DNA of 64,000 bases from Peptoniphilus catoniae. Lineage in GTDB: Bacteria; Bacillota; Clostridia; Tissierellales; Peptoniphilaceae. Location of the stretch: the NCBI RefSeq assembly GCF_901447155.2, contig NZ_LR588413.1, forward strand, positions 248,001-312,000. Direction: 5' to 3'. Position numbers and translations under genes: made by a program. Each line of letters starts with the position of its first letter. Position 1 is the first letter of the stretch. Below are positions 18,098 through 27,556 of the stretch, piece by piece. The notes beneath the pieces are model-generated. The model made no database searches, was not told the DNA's origin, and saw only the letters and a program-made list of their open reading frames with translations.

Positions 18098-18940
18098 TTA
18101 GATTTTAGTATTAAACCCTACAGATTCAAATATTTCTGAAGACTTTTCATTTTGAAGATATTCTAAAAATTTCTTTGCTTCTTCTTTATTCTTAGAATTT
18201 TTAGTTACCGCTGCAGGATATACTACCGGTGTATTTAATTCATCCTTACCTGCTGTTATAAGAACCTTTAAATTTGCTGAAAAAGCATCTGTTTGATAAA
18301 TTATTCCACAATCAACTGCACTTTCACTAATCCAATTTGTAACCTCTTTAACATTTGAACCGAAGGTTATTTTATCTTGAATCTCATCCCAAACGCCTAT
18401 GTTTTTAAGAATTTCTTCTGAATATTTTCCTACAGGTACGTCCGAATTGCCTAAGCCTATGGATTTAACTTTATCTGATGCCAAATCCTTAAAGCTTTCT
18501 AAGGTTAAATCGCTGTCAGGTTTAACTGCAACTGTTACCTTGTTTTCAAGTAAATCTACTCTTGTATCTGAATCAATAAAATCCAACTTGTCTTCGTTTT
18601 TATCAGACTTAATATCAAGATTATTCATATGCTTTTGTGAGGCTGATATAAATAAGTCGCAATCTGCACCTTCTTCTATTTGAGTCTTTAAAGTTCCTGA
18701 AGAATCAAAGGTTGGGATTATCTTTACCTTGGGATTTTCTTCTTCATAGTTTTTAGCTATTTCTTCTATTGTTTCAGTCATACTTGCTGCTGCAAAAACT
18801 ATAACTTCAGTTTTTTCTTCACTATCTGTTTGCTCCTTGTTGTTTCCTGAAGCTTCAGCTGCATTTTTGTTTCCCCCTCCGCAAGCTGTAGATACTACTA
18901 CTAAGCTACACAACAAAGACAGTAAAATTAATTTTTTCAT
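18098..18940 (-). CDS. modA: Molybdate-binding lipoprotein ModA
   Basis: ModA captures molybdate outside the cell and delivers it to ModB. The signal peptide ends in the lipobox VSTAC with Cys20 as lipid anchor, followed by a flexible acidic, Asn-rich linker. The mature part begins EVIVFAAASMTETI, the usual oxyanion-binding serine site, and continues with FDSSGTLKTQIEEGADCDLFIS and NSDVPVGKYS, both typical of ModA. It is the first gene of the molybdenum locus, with a good AGGAGG site, and is preceded by a recognisable promoter and a palindrome. Confidence 0.92.
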   Translation of the reverse strand: MKKLILLSLLCSLVVVSTACGGGNKNAAEASGNNKEQTDSEEKTEVIVFAAASMTETIEEIAKNYEEENPKVKIIPTFDSSGTLKTQIEEGADCDLFISASQKHMNNLDIKSDKNEDKLDFIDSDTRVDLLENKVTVAVKPDSDLTLESFKDLASDKVKSIGLGNSDVPVGKYSEEILKNIGVWDEIQDKITFGSNVKEVTNWISESAVDCGIIYQTDAFSANLKVLITAGKDELNTPVVYPAAVTKNSKNKEEAKKFLEYLQNEKSSEIFESVGFNTKI

Positions 18941-18989
18941 TATTTATCCTCCTTATTTTTTTACTTTTAACTATCTTAATGCTGACTTT

Positions 18990-19043
18990 ACTGTTTATTT
19001 ACAGTACAAGTCAATTTTAAGATATATCATATTAACAAGTCAA
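18990..19043 (-). promoter_or_regulatory. modA promoter with downstream operator-like palindrome
   Basis: On the minus strand a -35 TTGACT (19038-19043) and -10 TAAAAT (19014-19019) are 18 bases apart. Just past the expected start is a perfect inverted repeat ACTGT-6-ACAGT (19001-19005 and 18990-18994). Its place suits a repressor site, perhaps for a molybdate or purine regulator; no regulator gene is adjacent. A second palindrome ATTTACTT-5-AAGTAAAT lies upstream at 19070-19090. Confidence 0.5.
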
Positions 19044-19139
19044 CAGATAATTAATGTAAACTATTATACATTTACTTATAAAAAGTAAATACAATTGGAT
19101 TTTTAAGGTTATAATAATTTATTTAATAGCTACTGAATA

Positions 19140-19175
19140 TAAAAAAACCGAAGACTTTTAAATTGTCCTCGGCTT
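19140..19175 (-). terminator. Intrinsic terminator after the small membrane-protein gene
   Basis: On the minus strand a 9-bp stem with G-U pairs (GCCGAGGAC and GTCTTCGGT, plus-strand arms 19165-19173 and 19147-19155) is followed by a run of Ts. It closes the thrS transcript before modA. Confidence 0.8.
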
Positions 19176-19181
19176 CTTATA

Positions 19182-19448
19182 TTATTTCTTTCTAAAAGCT
19201 TTTATAGTTAAATAAATTACTGCCGGTATATAGAATAGTCCTGTTAGTAGGAGTTTAAAGGCAACTGACCTATTCCCTTCTAAATAATATCCAATCACTG
19301 CCCATATTAAAAGGCCGGCAACAATTATACTTACCACTACAAAAATTAATCTTAAAGCTTTAGAAATAATTATTAAATTTTTATTTGATGATTTGCTTAT
19401 TAAATCATAAATTACCAATATAAATACAATTGCCAATACCTCAATCAT
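19182..19448 (-). CDS. Small membrane protein of unknown function
   Basis: This 88-residue protein is almost entirely hydrophobic, with three likely membrane segments (residues about 3-15, 32-55 and 62-82) and basic ends (KAFRKK at the C terminus). I do not recognise a family. It starts 1 bp after the thrS stop codon and is followed by a terminator, so it is expressed with thrS under T-box control. No function can be given from the sequence. Confidence 0.6.
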   Translation of the reverse strand: MIEVLAIVFILVIYDLISKSSNKNLIIISKALRLIFVVVSIIVAGLLIWAVIGYYLEGNRSVAFKLLLTGLFYIPAVIYLTIKAFRKK

Positions 19449-19449
19449 A

Positions 19450-21357
19450 TTAATCGCTTATGGTCCTATTGTTTATTTCTTCTTTTAAATCATTAATAAA
19501 TGTGTTTACATCCACGTCTTGAACTTCTTCTCCGTTTCTCTTTCTAACTGAAAGTTTTCCGGATTCAATTTCTTTTTCACCTACTACCAGCATATAGTTA
19601 ATCTTCTTAAGTTGGGCTTGTCTAATTTTGTATCCTACCTTTTCAGCTCTGTCATCTAAATGAACTCTTATGCCTTCCTTGTGAAGCTTTTCTTCTAATT
19701 TTTCTGAATATTCAATGTATTTTTCTGATACCGGGATAATTTCAACTTGAACAGGTGATAGCCATAGTGGAAACTTACCTGCAAAGTGTTCTATTAATAT
19801 ACCCATAAATCTTTCAACTGAACCAAGTAAAGCTCTGTGAAGCATAGCAGGTCTTGCCTTTTCTCCCTCTTCATTTACATAAGAAAGGTCAAAGTTTTCA
19901 GGCATTTGGAAATCAAGTTGTATAGTTCCACATTGCCATGTTCTGCCTATGGCATCTTCCAAATGGAAGTCTATTTTAGGTCCGTAAAAGGCTCCATCTC
20001 CTTCATTAATAGTATAAGGAAGGTCCTTTTTCTTTAAAGCATCTTCAAGGGATTTTTCTGCAAAGTTCCAAGTCTCCAAATCTCCCATATAATCATCAGG
20101 TCTTGTAGAAAGCTCTATAGTGTACTTAAATCCGAAGGTAGAATACAAATAGTCAGCTAAGTCTATCATTTTAAATACTTCCTCTTCAATTTGTGAAGGC
20201 AAGCAATAAACGTGTGCATCATCCTGAGTAAAGGTTCTTACTCTGAATAGTCCATGTAAAGCTCCTGAAAGCTCGTGTCTATGAACTTGACCGAATTCTG
20301 AAAGTCTTATAGGCAACTCCTTATATGAGTGTTTGTTTGAAGAATATACAAGAGTTGAGCCCGGACAATTCATAGGTTTTACTGCATAATCTTCATCATC
20401 TATTTTAGTAAAGTACATATTTTCCTTATAGTGATCCCAGTGTCCTGATCTATGCCATAAAGACTCATTTAATATAATAGGAGTCATAATTTCTCCATAG
20501 CCGTTTTCTTCAAGGACCCCTCTCCACCAGTTAAGTAGAGTATTTCTTACTATCATTCCTCTTGGATGAAAGAAAGGAAATCCGGGACCTTCTTCATGCA
20601 TTGAAAATAGGTCAAGCTCCTTGCCAAGTTTCCTATGGTCTCTTTTCTCAGCTTCTTCAAGTCTTGTTAAATACTCATCAAGATCTTTTTTCTTAGGGAA
20701 GCTTATAGCATAAATCCTTTGAAGCATCTTGTTCTTTTCATCGCCTCTCCAATAAGCTCCTGCTATTGAAAGAAGTTCTACAGCTTTAATTGGCTTTATG
20801 TTCTCAAGATGAGGACCTTTGCATAAGTCGTAAAAATCGCCTATTTTATAAATTGATATTTCTTTATCTTCCAATTCATTTATAAGTTCAAGTTTGTAAT
20901 CCTGGCCCTTTGACTTAAAAAATTCAATTGCCTCTTCTCTAGGCATATAAATATGCTCTACCTTGTAGCCCTCTTTAATTATATTTTTCATTTCTTCTTT
21001 GATTCTATCAAAGTCTTCTTGTGTAAGGGTATGTTCAAGATCCAAGTCATAATAGAATCCATTGTCTATAGCAGGTCCTATTGCAAATTTAGTTTGAGGA
21101 TAAAGCTTTTGAATAGCATAGGCCATTACATGGGAACTTGTATGCCAAAATATTTTTTTCCCTTCCTTATCTTCAAATTTCAATACTTTAAATTCACTGT
21201 CTTCTTTGACTTCATCATACATACCTTTAGCTTCTCCATTTACTAAGGCTCCTAAAGCTACTCTTGCAAGTCCTTCAGATATATCTTCTGTAATTTGTCT
21301 TACAGTTTTAGGTTCATTATAATTTTTTTCTGATCCGTCAGGTAATTTTATAATCAT
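19450..21357 (-). CDS. thrS: Threonyl-tRNA synthetase
   Basis: The 635-residue enzyme charges tRNA-Thr. Domains in order are the TGS domain (IIKLPDGSEKNYNEPKTV start), the editing domain with the zinc-type HTSSHVMAYA motif near 76 and a later HLE, the class II catalytic core with motif 2 (RTFTQDDAHVYC near 372) and motif 3 (PAMLHRALLGSVERF near 505), and the anticodon-binding domain at the end. The zinc-site residues Cys (NCPGS), His (QDDAH) and His (LHR) are visible. Its leader is a T-box, so it is induced when uncharged tRNA-Thr accumulates. A small membrane-protein gene follows immediately. Confidence 0.97.
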   Translation of the reverse strand: MIIKLPDGSEKNYNEPKTVRQITEDISEGLARVALGALVNGEAKGMYDEVKEDSEFKVLKFEDKEGKKIFWHTSSHVMAYAIQKLYPQTKFAIGPAIDNGFYYDLDLEHTLTQEDFDRIKEEMKNIIKEGYKVEHIYMPREEAIEFFKSKGQDYKLELINELEDKEISIYKIGDFYDLCKGPHLENIKPIKAVELLSIAGAYWRGDEKNKMLQRIYAISFPKKKDLDEYLTRLEEAEKRDHRKLGKELDLFSMHEEGPGFPFFHPRGMIVRNTLLNWWRGVLEENGYGEIMTPIILNESLWHRSGHWDHYKENMYFTKIDDEDYAVKPMNCPGSTLVYSSNKHSYKELPIRLSEFGQVHRHELSGALHGLFRVRTFTQDDAHVYCLPSQIEEEVFKMIDLADYLYSTFGFKYTIELSTRPDDYMGDLETWNFAEKSLEDALKKKDLPYTINEGDGAFYGPKIDFHLEDAIGRTWQCGTIQLDFQMPENFDLSYVNEEGEKARPAMLHRALLGSVERFMGILIEHFAGKFPLWLSPVQVEIIPVSEKYIEYSEKLEEKLHKEGIRVHLDDRAEKVGYKIRQAQLKKINYMLVVGEKEIESGKLSVRKRNGEEVQDVDVNTFINDLKEEINNRTISD

Positions 21358-21365
21358 TTTTTCCC

Positions 21366-21568
21366 TCCAAATAAAAAAGGCCTATCGCCAAAGGACGATA
21401 GACCGCGGTTCCACCTTAATTTTACTCTTATCTTTATCGCAGACCTACGCTTCGCATTACCGAAGTTCTCAAGGTTAGTCTTCAAATAGATCAATTAAAG
21501 GTTCTCTCAGCTCTAAACCTATCTCTGTATAATCTAACTATTCTACTCTTCCTATCCGAAATATTAAT
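21366..21568 (-). promoter_or_regulatory. T-box leader of thrS
   Basis: The minus-strand leader contains the T-box core AAGGTGGAACCGCGG (plus 21403-21417), which pairs with the CCA end of uncharged tRNA. A terminator hairpin follows (arms 21393-21401 and 21381-21389) and six Ts (21373-21378). Upstream is an AGAACC-containing stem I region. A candidate specifier codon is the ACC in CTAACCTTGAG, fitting threonine, but the fold needs checking. Confidence 0.9.
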
Positions 21569-21574
21569 GCATTT

Positions 21575-21603
21575 ATACTACCACAAGAATTTGAATTTTT
21601 CAA
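21575..21603 (-). promoter_or_regulatory. thrS promoter
   Basis: On the minus strand TTGAAA (21598-21603) and TAGTAT (21575-21580) are exactly 17 bases apart. The -35 overlaps the stop codon of the upstream gene. The predicted start falls at the beginning of the T-box leader. Confidence 0.6.
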
Positions 21604-22286
21604 CTTATATTTAATATACTTCCATAATCAACAAGTTTATTTTTGCTTAAAATTTTAAATTCTTCTCTATTTTCATTTAAAAAAGAATTAATTTCTTTCC
21701 CGCAAGGGTGGATAAGAAAATCACCGGTAAAGTAAAGTACATCATCTATAAGACCGCTTGCGCCTCCTATAAATCCATAATTAAAGCCTTTAAGATCTAT
21801 GTTCTTGTGTTTAATCAATAGTACATTAAACTCCTCTTTAAGCTTTTCATATATATCTTTATCTGATGTAATAAGAGAATTTTTTCCAACTACTATATTA
21901 CACTTTGTATAGCCTTGCTTAACATCTATAAACTTATAGTTTCTTTTTTTACAGTAGTCTATTACCTGCCTGTCGGTAAAGCTTAAATTATGAATAAGGT
22001 AACCCTTATAAAGGACAAAATTAAGTGCCACATCATAAGGATAAGATCTCTTTAGGGATTTCTCCGATGGTATAATGTTATAATTTTCTAAAAGTTTTTT
22101 ATAGTAGCTAAGATTATCTCTATCAACTATTATATCTTTTCCCTCTAGGGGTCTTATAAGAATATCAGGATGAGTGTTTATTCCAGGCATAAGCGCTTTA
22201 TTTTCTTCTGTAAAAATAATTTCCTTATTAAGTTTTTTTAACTCTTTTAAAATTTCTTTATCTATATTCTTATCTAAAATTATCAT
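21600..22286 (-). CDS. Conserved hypothetical protein, possible amidinotransferase-like fold
   Basis: This 228-residue soluble protein is not clearly assignable. It has a VKQGYTKCNIVVGKNSLITSD stretch near residue 123 and a conserved-looking GFIGGASGLIDDVLYFTGDFLIHP block near 169, followed by CGKEI. Such a pattern (KQGYTKC and a late Gly-rich Asp motif) recalls clostridial proteins proposed to have the guanidine-modifying-enzyme fold, which I recall being listed as DUF6873; that link is tentative. The gene overlaps the end of the TrmH-family methyltransferase by 17 bases. Confidence 0.6.
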   Translation of the reverse strand: MIILDKNIDKEILKELKKLNKEIIFTEENKALMPGINTHPDILIRPLEGKDIIVDRDNLSYYKKLLENYNIIPSEKSLKRSYPYDVALNFVLYKGYLIHNLSFTDRQVIDYCKKRNYKFIDVKQGYTKCNIVVGKNSLITSDKDIYEKLKEEFNVLLIKHKNIDLKGFNYGFIGGASGLIDDVLYFTGDFLIHPCGKEINSFLNENREEFKILSKNKLVDYGSILNIS

Positions 22287-23052
22287 GATTCATTTCATAT
22301 AAAAGTATAGAGCCTGCAACGTTTACGTTTAGGGAGTCAAGCTCCATAGACATAGGTATATATATTTTTTCATCACTTAAGTCTTCTATGTATTGAGACA
22401 CACCTCTAGCTTCATTGCCTAATACTAAAACCATATTCTCAGAAAATTTATAGTTATAAGAAATATCCGCATCTTTTACTGATGTTGTAACTATAGTAAA
22501 TCCATTTTTTTTCAAATCCTCAAGTTCTTTTACATCTAAAGACGTGTAGATATTGATTTTAAATATAGATGCCATTGTTGTTCTTATAAGTTTTGGATTA
22601 TAAAGTTCAACGGAATTTTTAGACAAAATAACCCCGTCTATATTAAATGCCAAAGCTGATCTTATTAATCCTCCTACATTCCCCGGGTCTTGCAATTCAT
22701 CAAGATAAAGATATCTTCCCTTTTTAATCTCTGACAAGCTCTTTTTATCCAAATGCTTATAATAAGCTACTATCCCCTGGGAGCTTTCTGTTTCTGCAAG
22801 AGAATTGAAAAGATTTTCTTTAAACACAAATATATTTTTGCAAACCTTTGAAATTTTTTCCATCAAACCTTCTTCATTAAAGCTTTCGGAAATTGCAATA
22901 TAGGTGGGATTAACATAAGCTAAGGACTCTTTTATAACCTTAGTACCTTCAGCAAAAAACAAGGATTCTTTATCTCTATATTTTTTAATCTTTAAAGACT
23001 TTAAAAATTTAAAAATTTTATTGTCTTTACTTTCAATTAATTTATAATTCAT
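22270..23052 (-). CDS. TrmH/SpoU-family RNA 2'-O-methyltransferase
   Basis: The C-terminal half is a knotted SPOUT methyltransferase with all three motifs: [18 protein letters not shown] near residue 118, [13 protein letters not shown] near 207, and [22 protein letters not shown] near 234, which binds S-adenosylmethionine. The N-terminal part is the usual RNA-binding substrate domain. Family members methylate ribose in 23S rRNA or tRNA; the target here is not evident. The frame opens with TTG at 23061, but the ATG at 23052 is a better start. It overlaps the end of rho by 11 bases. Confidence 0.88.
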   Translation of the reverse strand: MNYKLIESKDNKIFKFLKSLKIKKYRDKESLFFAEGTKVIKESLAYVNPTYIAISESFNEEGLMEKISKVCKNIFVFKENLFNSLAETESSQGIVAYYKHLDKKSLSEIKKGRYLYLDELQDPGNVGGLIRSALAFNIDGVILSKNSVELYNPKLIRTTMASIFKINIYTSLDVKELEDLKKNGFTIVTTSVKDADISYNYKFSENMVLVLGNEARGVSQYIEDLSDEKIYIPMSMELDSLNVNVAGSILLYEMNHDNFR

Positions 23053-24724
23053 ATTTATCAAACTTATTAATCATAGCCTTTACAAATTCATTGTTACTTT
23101 TGTACCTGCTAATATTCTCAAGAAGCATTTCAGTAACCTCTGCAGTGGATTCTTGATTCATGGCTCTTCTTATTAACCATGCAAAATTAAGCTCTTCTTT
23201 GCTTAGTAGAAGCTCTTCCTTCCTTGTACCGCTTTTGTAAATATCTATTGCAGGAAATATTCTTCTTTCTGAAAGCTTTCTGTCAAGATGAACCTCCATG
23301 TTGCCTGTGCCTTTAAACTCTTCAAAAATTATATCATCCATTCTTGAGCCTGTCTCAACAAGAGCTGTAGCAAGTATAGTTAAAGACCCTCCGTCTTCAA
23401 TATTTCTAGCTGCTCCGAAAAATCTCTTGGGCTTGTGTAGTGACAAGGGGTCAAGACCTCCTGAGAGAGTTTTTCCACTTGGAGGAGTAACAAGATTGTA
23501 AGCTCTGGCAAGTCTTGTTAGAGAGTCAAGAAGTATTACTACATCCTGCCCGCTTTCCACAAGTCTCTTTGCCCTTTCAATAGCATTTTCAGCAACTCTT
23601 GTATGATTTTTAGGCTGCTCGTCAAAGGTTGAATAAATCACTTCTCCCTTAACAGATCTTTGCATATCTGTAACCTCTTCAGGCCTTTCATCTATTAATA
23701 AAACTATTAACTTTACTTCCGGATAATTTAAAGAAATGGATTTTGCTATTTTTTTAAGAAGTGTTGTCTTTCCACTTTTAGGTTGTGAAACTATAAGGCC
23801 TCTTTGGCCCTTGCCTATTGGAGATATTAAATCTATAAGTCTTGTAGCAACATCATCAGCTGAAGATTCAAGTGCCAGCTTCTGCTTTGGATAAACAGGA
23901 ATCATTTTGTCAAAATTTGGTCTTTTAGTTGACTTGTCCGGGCTAAGACCGTTAACTGATTTTATATAAATAAGAGCATTATAGCTTTCATTGGCTTTTG
24001 ACGGTCTGATTATTCCTACTACTTCGTCTCCGTTTCTAAGTTTAAACCTTCTTATTTGAGATGGTGAAACGTATATATCCCCTTCTCCAGGAAGATAATT
24101 ATGAATTCTTAAAAATCCATAACCATCCTGGTGCAGGTCTAAAATTCCTCCAACATAGTTTATATCTTCCATATCCTCTATAATTTCAGTTGCATTGTCT
24201 GAAAGCTCTTCTGTGTTTATTTCTTCTTTAATATCTATGCTTTCTTCTTTTTCAGTAAAGTCATCAAAATCTAAATCACTTTCCTGAGCTTCGAGGATTT
24301 TATTAATAAGATCATTTTTCTTGTATTTATACGCTTTTTCAATTCCAATACTATCTGCTATTTCTTTCAGTTTAGTAATGGTCATTTCCTTTAGTTTGTT
24401 TTCTAAATTTTCATCTTCAGTAATATCTTGTTTATCTTCTTTTAAAATAAGGTCTATAAGTTCTGTCTTTTTGTATTTATATGCCTGTTCTATTGACAAG
24501 TTTGCTGCTATTTTTCTTATATCTTTTAGGCTTAAATGCCTTAATTCATCTTCTGTATAGTTGTCTATTTTAGGCTCTTTCCCTTCTACGATATAGGTGT
24601 AATAATCTCCCCTTGTAAGTGAATCATGGTCTGTTAAACCCATAGAAACAGCTATTTCTTTTAATTCATCCTTGCTTTTCCCGGCAAGTATATCAGTATT
24701 AGCCTTATTATCACTATCTCTCAA
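23042..24724 (-). CDS. rho: Transcription termination factor Rho with extended N terminus
   Basis: Rho is the hexameric RNA helicase that ends transcription. The cold-shock-like RNA-binding domain ([15 protein letters not shown] near residue 200), Walker [12 protein letters not shown], Walker [17 protein letters not shown] and the Q-loop SGGLDP are present. Unlike the roughly 420-residue E. coli protein, it carries about 150 extra residues made of two clear SAP/Rho_N repeats (each ending AYKYKKxxLIxxIL) and a third weaker one, then an acidic linker. The frame opens with an ATG at 24751, but that lacks a ribosome site. AAGGAGG stands 5 bases before an in-frame TTG at 24724, which I take as the start. 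Confidence 0.93.
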   Translation of the reverse strand: MRDSDNKANTDILAGKSKDELKEIAVSMGLTDHDSLTRGDYYTYIVEGKEPKIDNYTEDELRHLSLKDIRKIAANLSIEQAYKYKKTELIDLILKEDKQDITEDENLENKLKEMTITKLKEIADSIGIEKAYKYKKNDLINKILEAQESDLDFDDFTEKEESIDIKEEINTEELSDNATEIIEDMEDINYVGGILDLHQDGYGFLRIHNYLPGEGDIYVSPSQIRRFKLRNGDEVVGIIRPSKANESYNALIYIKSVNGLSPDKSTKRPNFDKMIPVYPKQKLALESSADDVATRLIDLISPIGKGQRGLIVSQPKSGKTTLLKKIAKSISLNYPEVKLIVLLIDERPEEVTDMQRSVKGEVIYSTFDEQPKNHTRVAENAIERAKRLVESGQDVVILLDSLTRLARAYNLVTPPSGKTLSGGLDPLSLHKPKRFFGAARNIEDGGSLTILATALVETGSRMDDIIFEEFKGTGNMEVHLDRKLSERRIFPAIDIYKSGTRKEELLLSKEELNFAWLIRRAMNQESTAEVTEMLLENISRYKSNNEFVKAMINKFDKYEL

Positions 24725-24740
24725 GATGTCCTCCTTATTC

Positions 24741-25715
24741 TTATTTAGCATAGTCCGGTTTTTGCAACAATTTGTGAGTTGACTTAATTCTTCTTATAGT
24801 TCCGCTTGGAAGTCTAAGTACCAGAGATTCTGTTGTAGCTATATCTCCTTCATAGTACTTAACTCCATCAAGTATTTCTCCTGTTGTAACTCCTGTAGCA
24901 GAGAAAATTACTTCATTGCCCTTTACTAAATCGTCTATATAGTAAATTTTTTTAATATCTGAGTGAAGAGCCTTACATCTTTCCCTTTGAGCTTCATCTG
25001 TAGGGTGAAGTCTTCCTTGAAAATCTCCACCTAAGCATTTTAAAGCGGCGGCAGCTATTACACCCTCAGGTGCTCCTCCTATGCCTATAATCATATCTAC
25101 ACCTGATTCTTCAAAGCAAGCTTCAATAGCTGTTAATATATCTCCGTCAGATACTTTTTTAATCCTTGCTCCAAGATCTCTTATTTCCTTAATTATATTA
25201 TCATGTCTTGGCCTATCAAGTACGGCAACTGTAACTTCGCTCACATTTTTTCCAAGTGCTTCAGCTACTCTTTTTACATTATCACTTACGCTGTCATCAA
25301 GATTTATACAGCCTTTAGCCCTGGGGCCGCAAGCTATTTTTTCCATATAAACATCAGGTGCATTTAGCATAGTTCCTCTTGGAGATACTGCAAGTACCGC
25401 TATTGCATTTGATTTACCTTCTGCAATTGAGGTTGTGCCATCAATTGGGTCAACAGATATATCAACTTTATCATAGCCTTTAGAGTCGCTTCCTATGTGT
25501 TCTCCTATATATAGCATAGGTGCTTCGTCAATTTCTCCTTCACCAATTACAACTACACCGTCAATTTCAATAGCATCAAACATCCTTCTCATTGCATCAA
25601 CTGCGGCCTTATCCGCTCCATTTTTATCTCCCTTGCCTTGAAATTTTCCAGCTGATAAAGCTGCTGCTTCAGTTACTCTTGCAAGGTTTAGTGCCAAATT
25701 TCTATTCATGTTCAT
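24741..25715 (-). CDS. glpX: Fructose-1,6-bisphosphatase class II
   Basis: The 324-residue GlpX-type phosphatase makes fructose 6-phosphate for gluconeogenesis and sugar-phosphate synthesis. Metal-site motifs are visible: [14 protein letters not shown] near residue 56, [17 protein letters not shown] near 86, and the [19 protein letters not shown] block near 205. It follows the aldolase gene by 3 bp and overlaps the region upstream of rho. With the neighbouring fructose-6-phosphate aldolase-like gene it forms a small sugar-phosphate unit. Confidence 0.95.
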   Translation of the reverse strand: MNMNRNLALNLARVTEAAALSAGKFQGKGDKNGADKAAVDAMRRMFDAIEIDGVVVIGEGEIDEAPMLYIGEHIGSDSKGYDKVDISVDPIDGTTSIAEGKSNAIAVLAVSPRGTMLNAPDVYMEKIACGPRAKGCINLDDSVSDNVKRVAEALGKNVSEVTVAVLDRPRHDNIIKEIRDLGARIKKVSDGDILTAIEACFEESGVDMIIGIGGAPEGVIAAAALKCLGGDFQGRLHPTDEAQRERCKALHSDIKKIYYIDDLVKGNEVIFSATGVTTGEILDGVKYYEGDIATTESLVLRLPSGTIRRIKSTHKLLQKPDYAK

Positions 25716-25718
25716 TAT

Positions 25719-26375
25719 CTAAAACCCTCCCTTTGATTTTACTGTTTTAAAGTCATTTAAAAATTTTTCTATTCCTATGTTTGTTAAAGGATGCATAGCC
25801 ATCTGTTTAAAAACTTTATAAGGTATTGTCGCTATATCGCAACCGCAAAGTAAAGATTGTCGAACATGTTCTGTATGTCTAACACTTGCGGCAATAATTT
25901 CAGTTTCAATTTTGTAGCTCTTAAATATTTCAGATAAATCCCTTATAAGCTCAATTCCATTTTGTCCTATATCATCAAGCCTTCCTATAAAGGGGCTTAC
26001 ATAATTTGCCCCGGCTTTTGCAGCAAGTATAGCCTGATTTACAGAAAAAATTAAAGTAACATTTGTCTTTATATTCTTTTGAGAAAGAATTTTAACAGCC
26101 TTAAGTCCCTCTATGGTCATAGGAATTTTCACAACTATGTTATCTGAAATTTCAACAAGCTTTTGAGCCTGTTTAACCATATTGGGGCAATCTTCAGCTG
26201 TTACTTCTGAAGATATAGGGCCGTCTACAATTTTCGAAATTTCCTTAATTACATCCTCAAAAACTTTATTTTCTTTTGCAATTAAACTTGGGTTTGTTGT
26301 TACTCCATCAAGTATCCCCCAGGAATTAATTTCTTTTATTTCTTCAATGTTAGCCGTATCAATAAAAAACTTCAT
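25719..26375 (-). CDS. Fructose-6-phosphate aldolase / small transaldolase
   Basis: This 218-residue protein belongs to the short TalC/FSA branch. The start [15 protein letters not shown], the [14 protein letters not shown] loop near residue 24, and the Schiff-base lysine in VVKIPMT near residue 85 are all diagnostic. These enzymes either split fructose 6-phosphate or act as transaldolase; which one is not decided by the motifs seen. It starts by overlapping the ispF stop codon by 1 base and is followed closely by glpX, so both lie in one sugar-phosphate operon. Confidence 0.92.
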   Translation of the reverse strand: MKFFIDTANIEEIKEINSWGILDGVTTNPSLIAKENKVFEDVIKEISKIVDGPISSEVTAEDCPNMVKQAQKLVEISDNIVVKIPMTIEGLKAVKILSQKNIKTNVTLIFSVNQAILAAKAGANYVSPFIGRLDDIGQNGIELIRDLSEIFKSYKIETEIIAASVRHTEHVRQSLLCGCDIATIPYKVFKQMAMHPLTNIGIEKFLNDFKTVKSKGGF

Positions 26376-26854
26376 TAATTGTCCTTTCTTTCTAAAATTA
26401 CAACAGCATGAGCACTTATTCCTTCCTCCCTACCTTCAAAGCCTAATTTTTCAGTTGTTGTAGCTTTAACAGAAACATTATCTACGGAAGTGTTTAAAAT
26501 TTCAGCAAGCTTTTCTCTCATGATATCTATATAATCTTTAAGCTTAGGTTCCTGTGCAACTACTATAGTATCAAGGTTAGAGATTCTATATCCCTTGTTA
26601 GACATTATTTCGTATACTTTTTTTAAAAGTATCTTGGAATCTATATCCTTGTATGTATTATCGGTATCAGGAAATAGCTTCCCTATATCACCTAGAGCTA
26701 AGGCTCCAAGAATAGCATCCATTATTGCATGGATTAAAACATCTGCATCAGAGTGCCCTAGAAGACCCATACTATGATTTATTTCAATGCCTCCTATGAA
26801 AAGCTTCCTTCCCTTAACCAGCTTGTGCACGTCATATCCAATACCTATTCTCAT
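26375..26854 (-). CDS. ispF: MEcPP synthase IspF
   Basis: IspF makes the cyclic diphosphate of methylerythritol in the non-mevalonate isoprenoid pathway. The 159-residue chain has the zinc ligands in GYDVHK at residues 6-11, [20 protein letters not shown] near 31-50, the [12 protein letters not shown] loop near 62 and the [17 protein letters not shown] ending. It begins directly after ispD with no gap, so the two consecutive-pathway enzymes are translated together. Confidence 0.96.
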   Translation of the reverse strand: MRIGIGYDVHKLVKGRKLFIGGIEINHSMGLLGHSDADVLIHAIMDAILGALALGDIGKLFPDTDNTYKDIDSKILLKKVYEIMSNKGYRISNLDTIVVAQEPKLKDYIDIMREKLAEILNTSVDNVSVKATTTEKLGFEGREEGISAHAVVILERKDN

Positions 26855-27550
26855 TTAATCATCCTCTACTAAAGCTTTCGCCAAAATTAAATCTTCCGGT
26901 GTTGTAATTTTTATATTTTTATAATCATTTAATATTAGTTTAACTTTCCTTCCGGTTTTTTCCACTAAAGAACAATCATCTGTTCCATAATAATTCTCCT
27001 CAAAGGCCTGTTTATAAGCTTTTAAAATAACATCTTTTAAAAATACCTGGGGAGTCTGTACAGCCCAAAGCTCTTCTCTTTTAGGTGTATATTCAACAGT
27101 ATTTGAGTTGTATGAAACTTTTATTGTATCCTTAACAGGATTTGCCAAGGTACAAGCCCCGGTTTCAAAAACCGATTCAATGGCCTTGTCGATTTTTTCC
27201 ACAGATACAAAAGGTCTTGCTCCGTCATGGGTTAAGACTACTTGGGTATCCTTGGGCAAATTCATCAATCCGTTATATATTGAATCTTGTCTCTCCTTGC
27301 CTCCATAAACTATTTTAAAGGGAAGAGATATTCCGTATTTGCTTATTATGTCTCCAACATAATGTATGTCACTTTGTTTAATTATAATCAGTATATAATC
27401 TATATATTTGGATTCTTCTATTTTTTTTATAGTATGAGATAAAATCGGTGCGCCGTCAATTTCTAAAAATTGTTTATTAACAAGCCTTTTCATTCTTTTC
27501 CCCATGCCTGCGGCAGCAATTATTGCACATACATACTTGTTATTAATCAT
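26855..27550 (-). CDS. ispD: MEP cytidylyltransferase IspD
   Basis: IspD activates methylerythritol phosphate with CTP. The 231-residue protein has the nucleotidyltransferase signature AAAGMGKRMKRLVNKQFLEI at residues 12-31, the VLTHDGARPFV block near 105 and the late VQTPQVF and GTDDCSLVE motifs typical of IspD. Ribosome binding upstream is weak. It is followed by ispF and preceded by the penicillin-binding protein gene (6-bp gap), probably as one transcript. Confidence 0.95.
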   Translation of the reverse strand: MINNKYVCAIIAAAGMGKRMKRLVNKQFLEIDGAPILSHTIKKIEESKYIDYILIIIKQSDIHYVGDIISKYGISLPFKIVYGGKERQDSIYNGLMNLPKDTQVVLTHDGARPFVSVEKIDKAIESVFETGACTLANPVKDTIKVSYNSNTVEYTPKREELWAVQTPQVFLKDVILKAYKQAFEENYYGTDDCSLVEKTGRKVKLILNDYKNIKITTPEDLILAKALVEDD

Positions 27551-27556
27551 TTCAAT

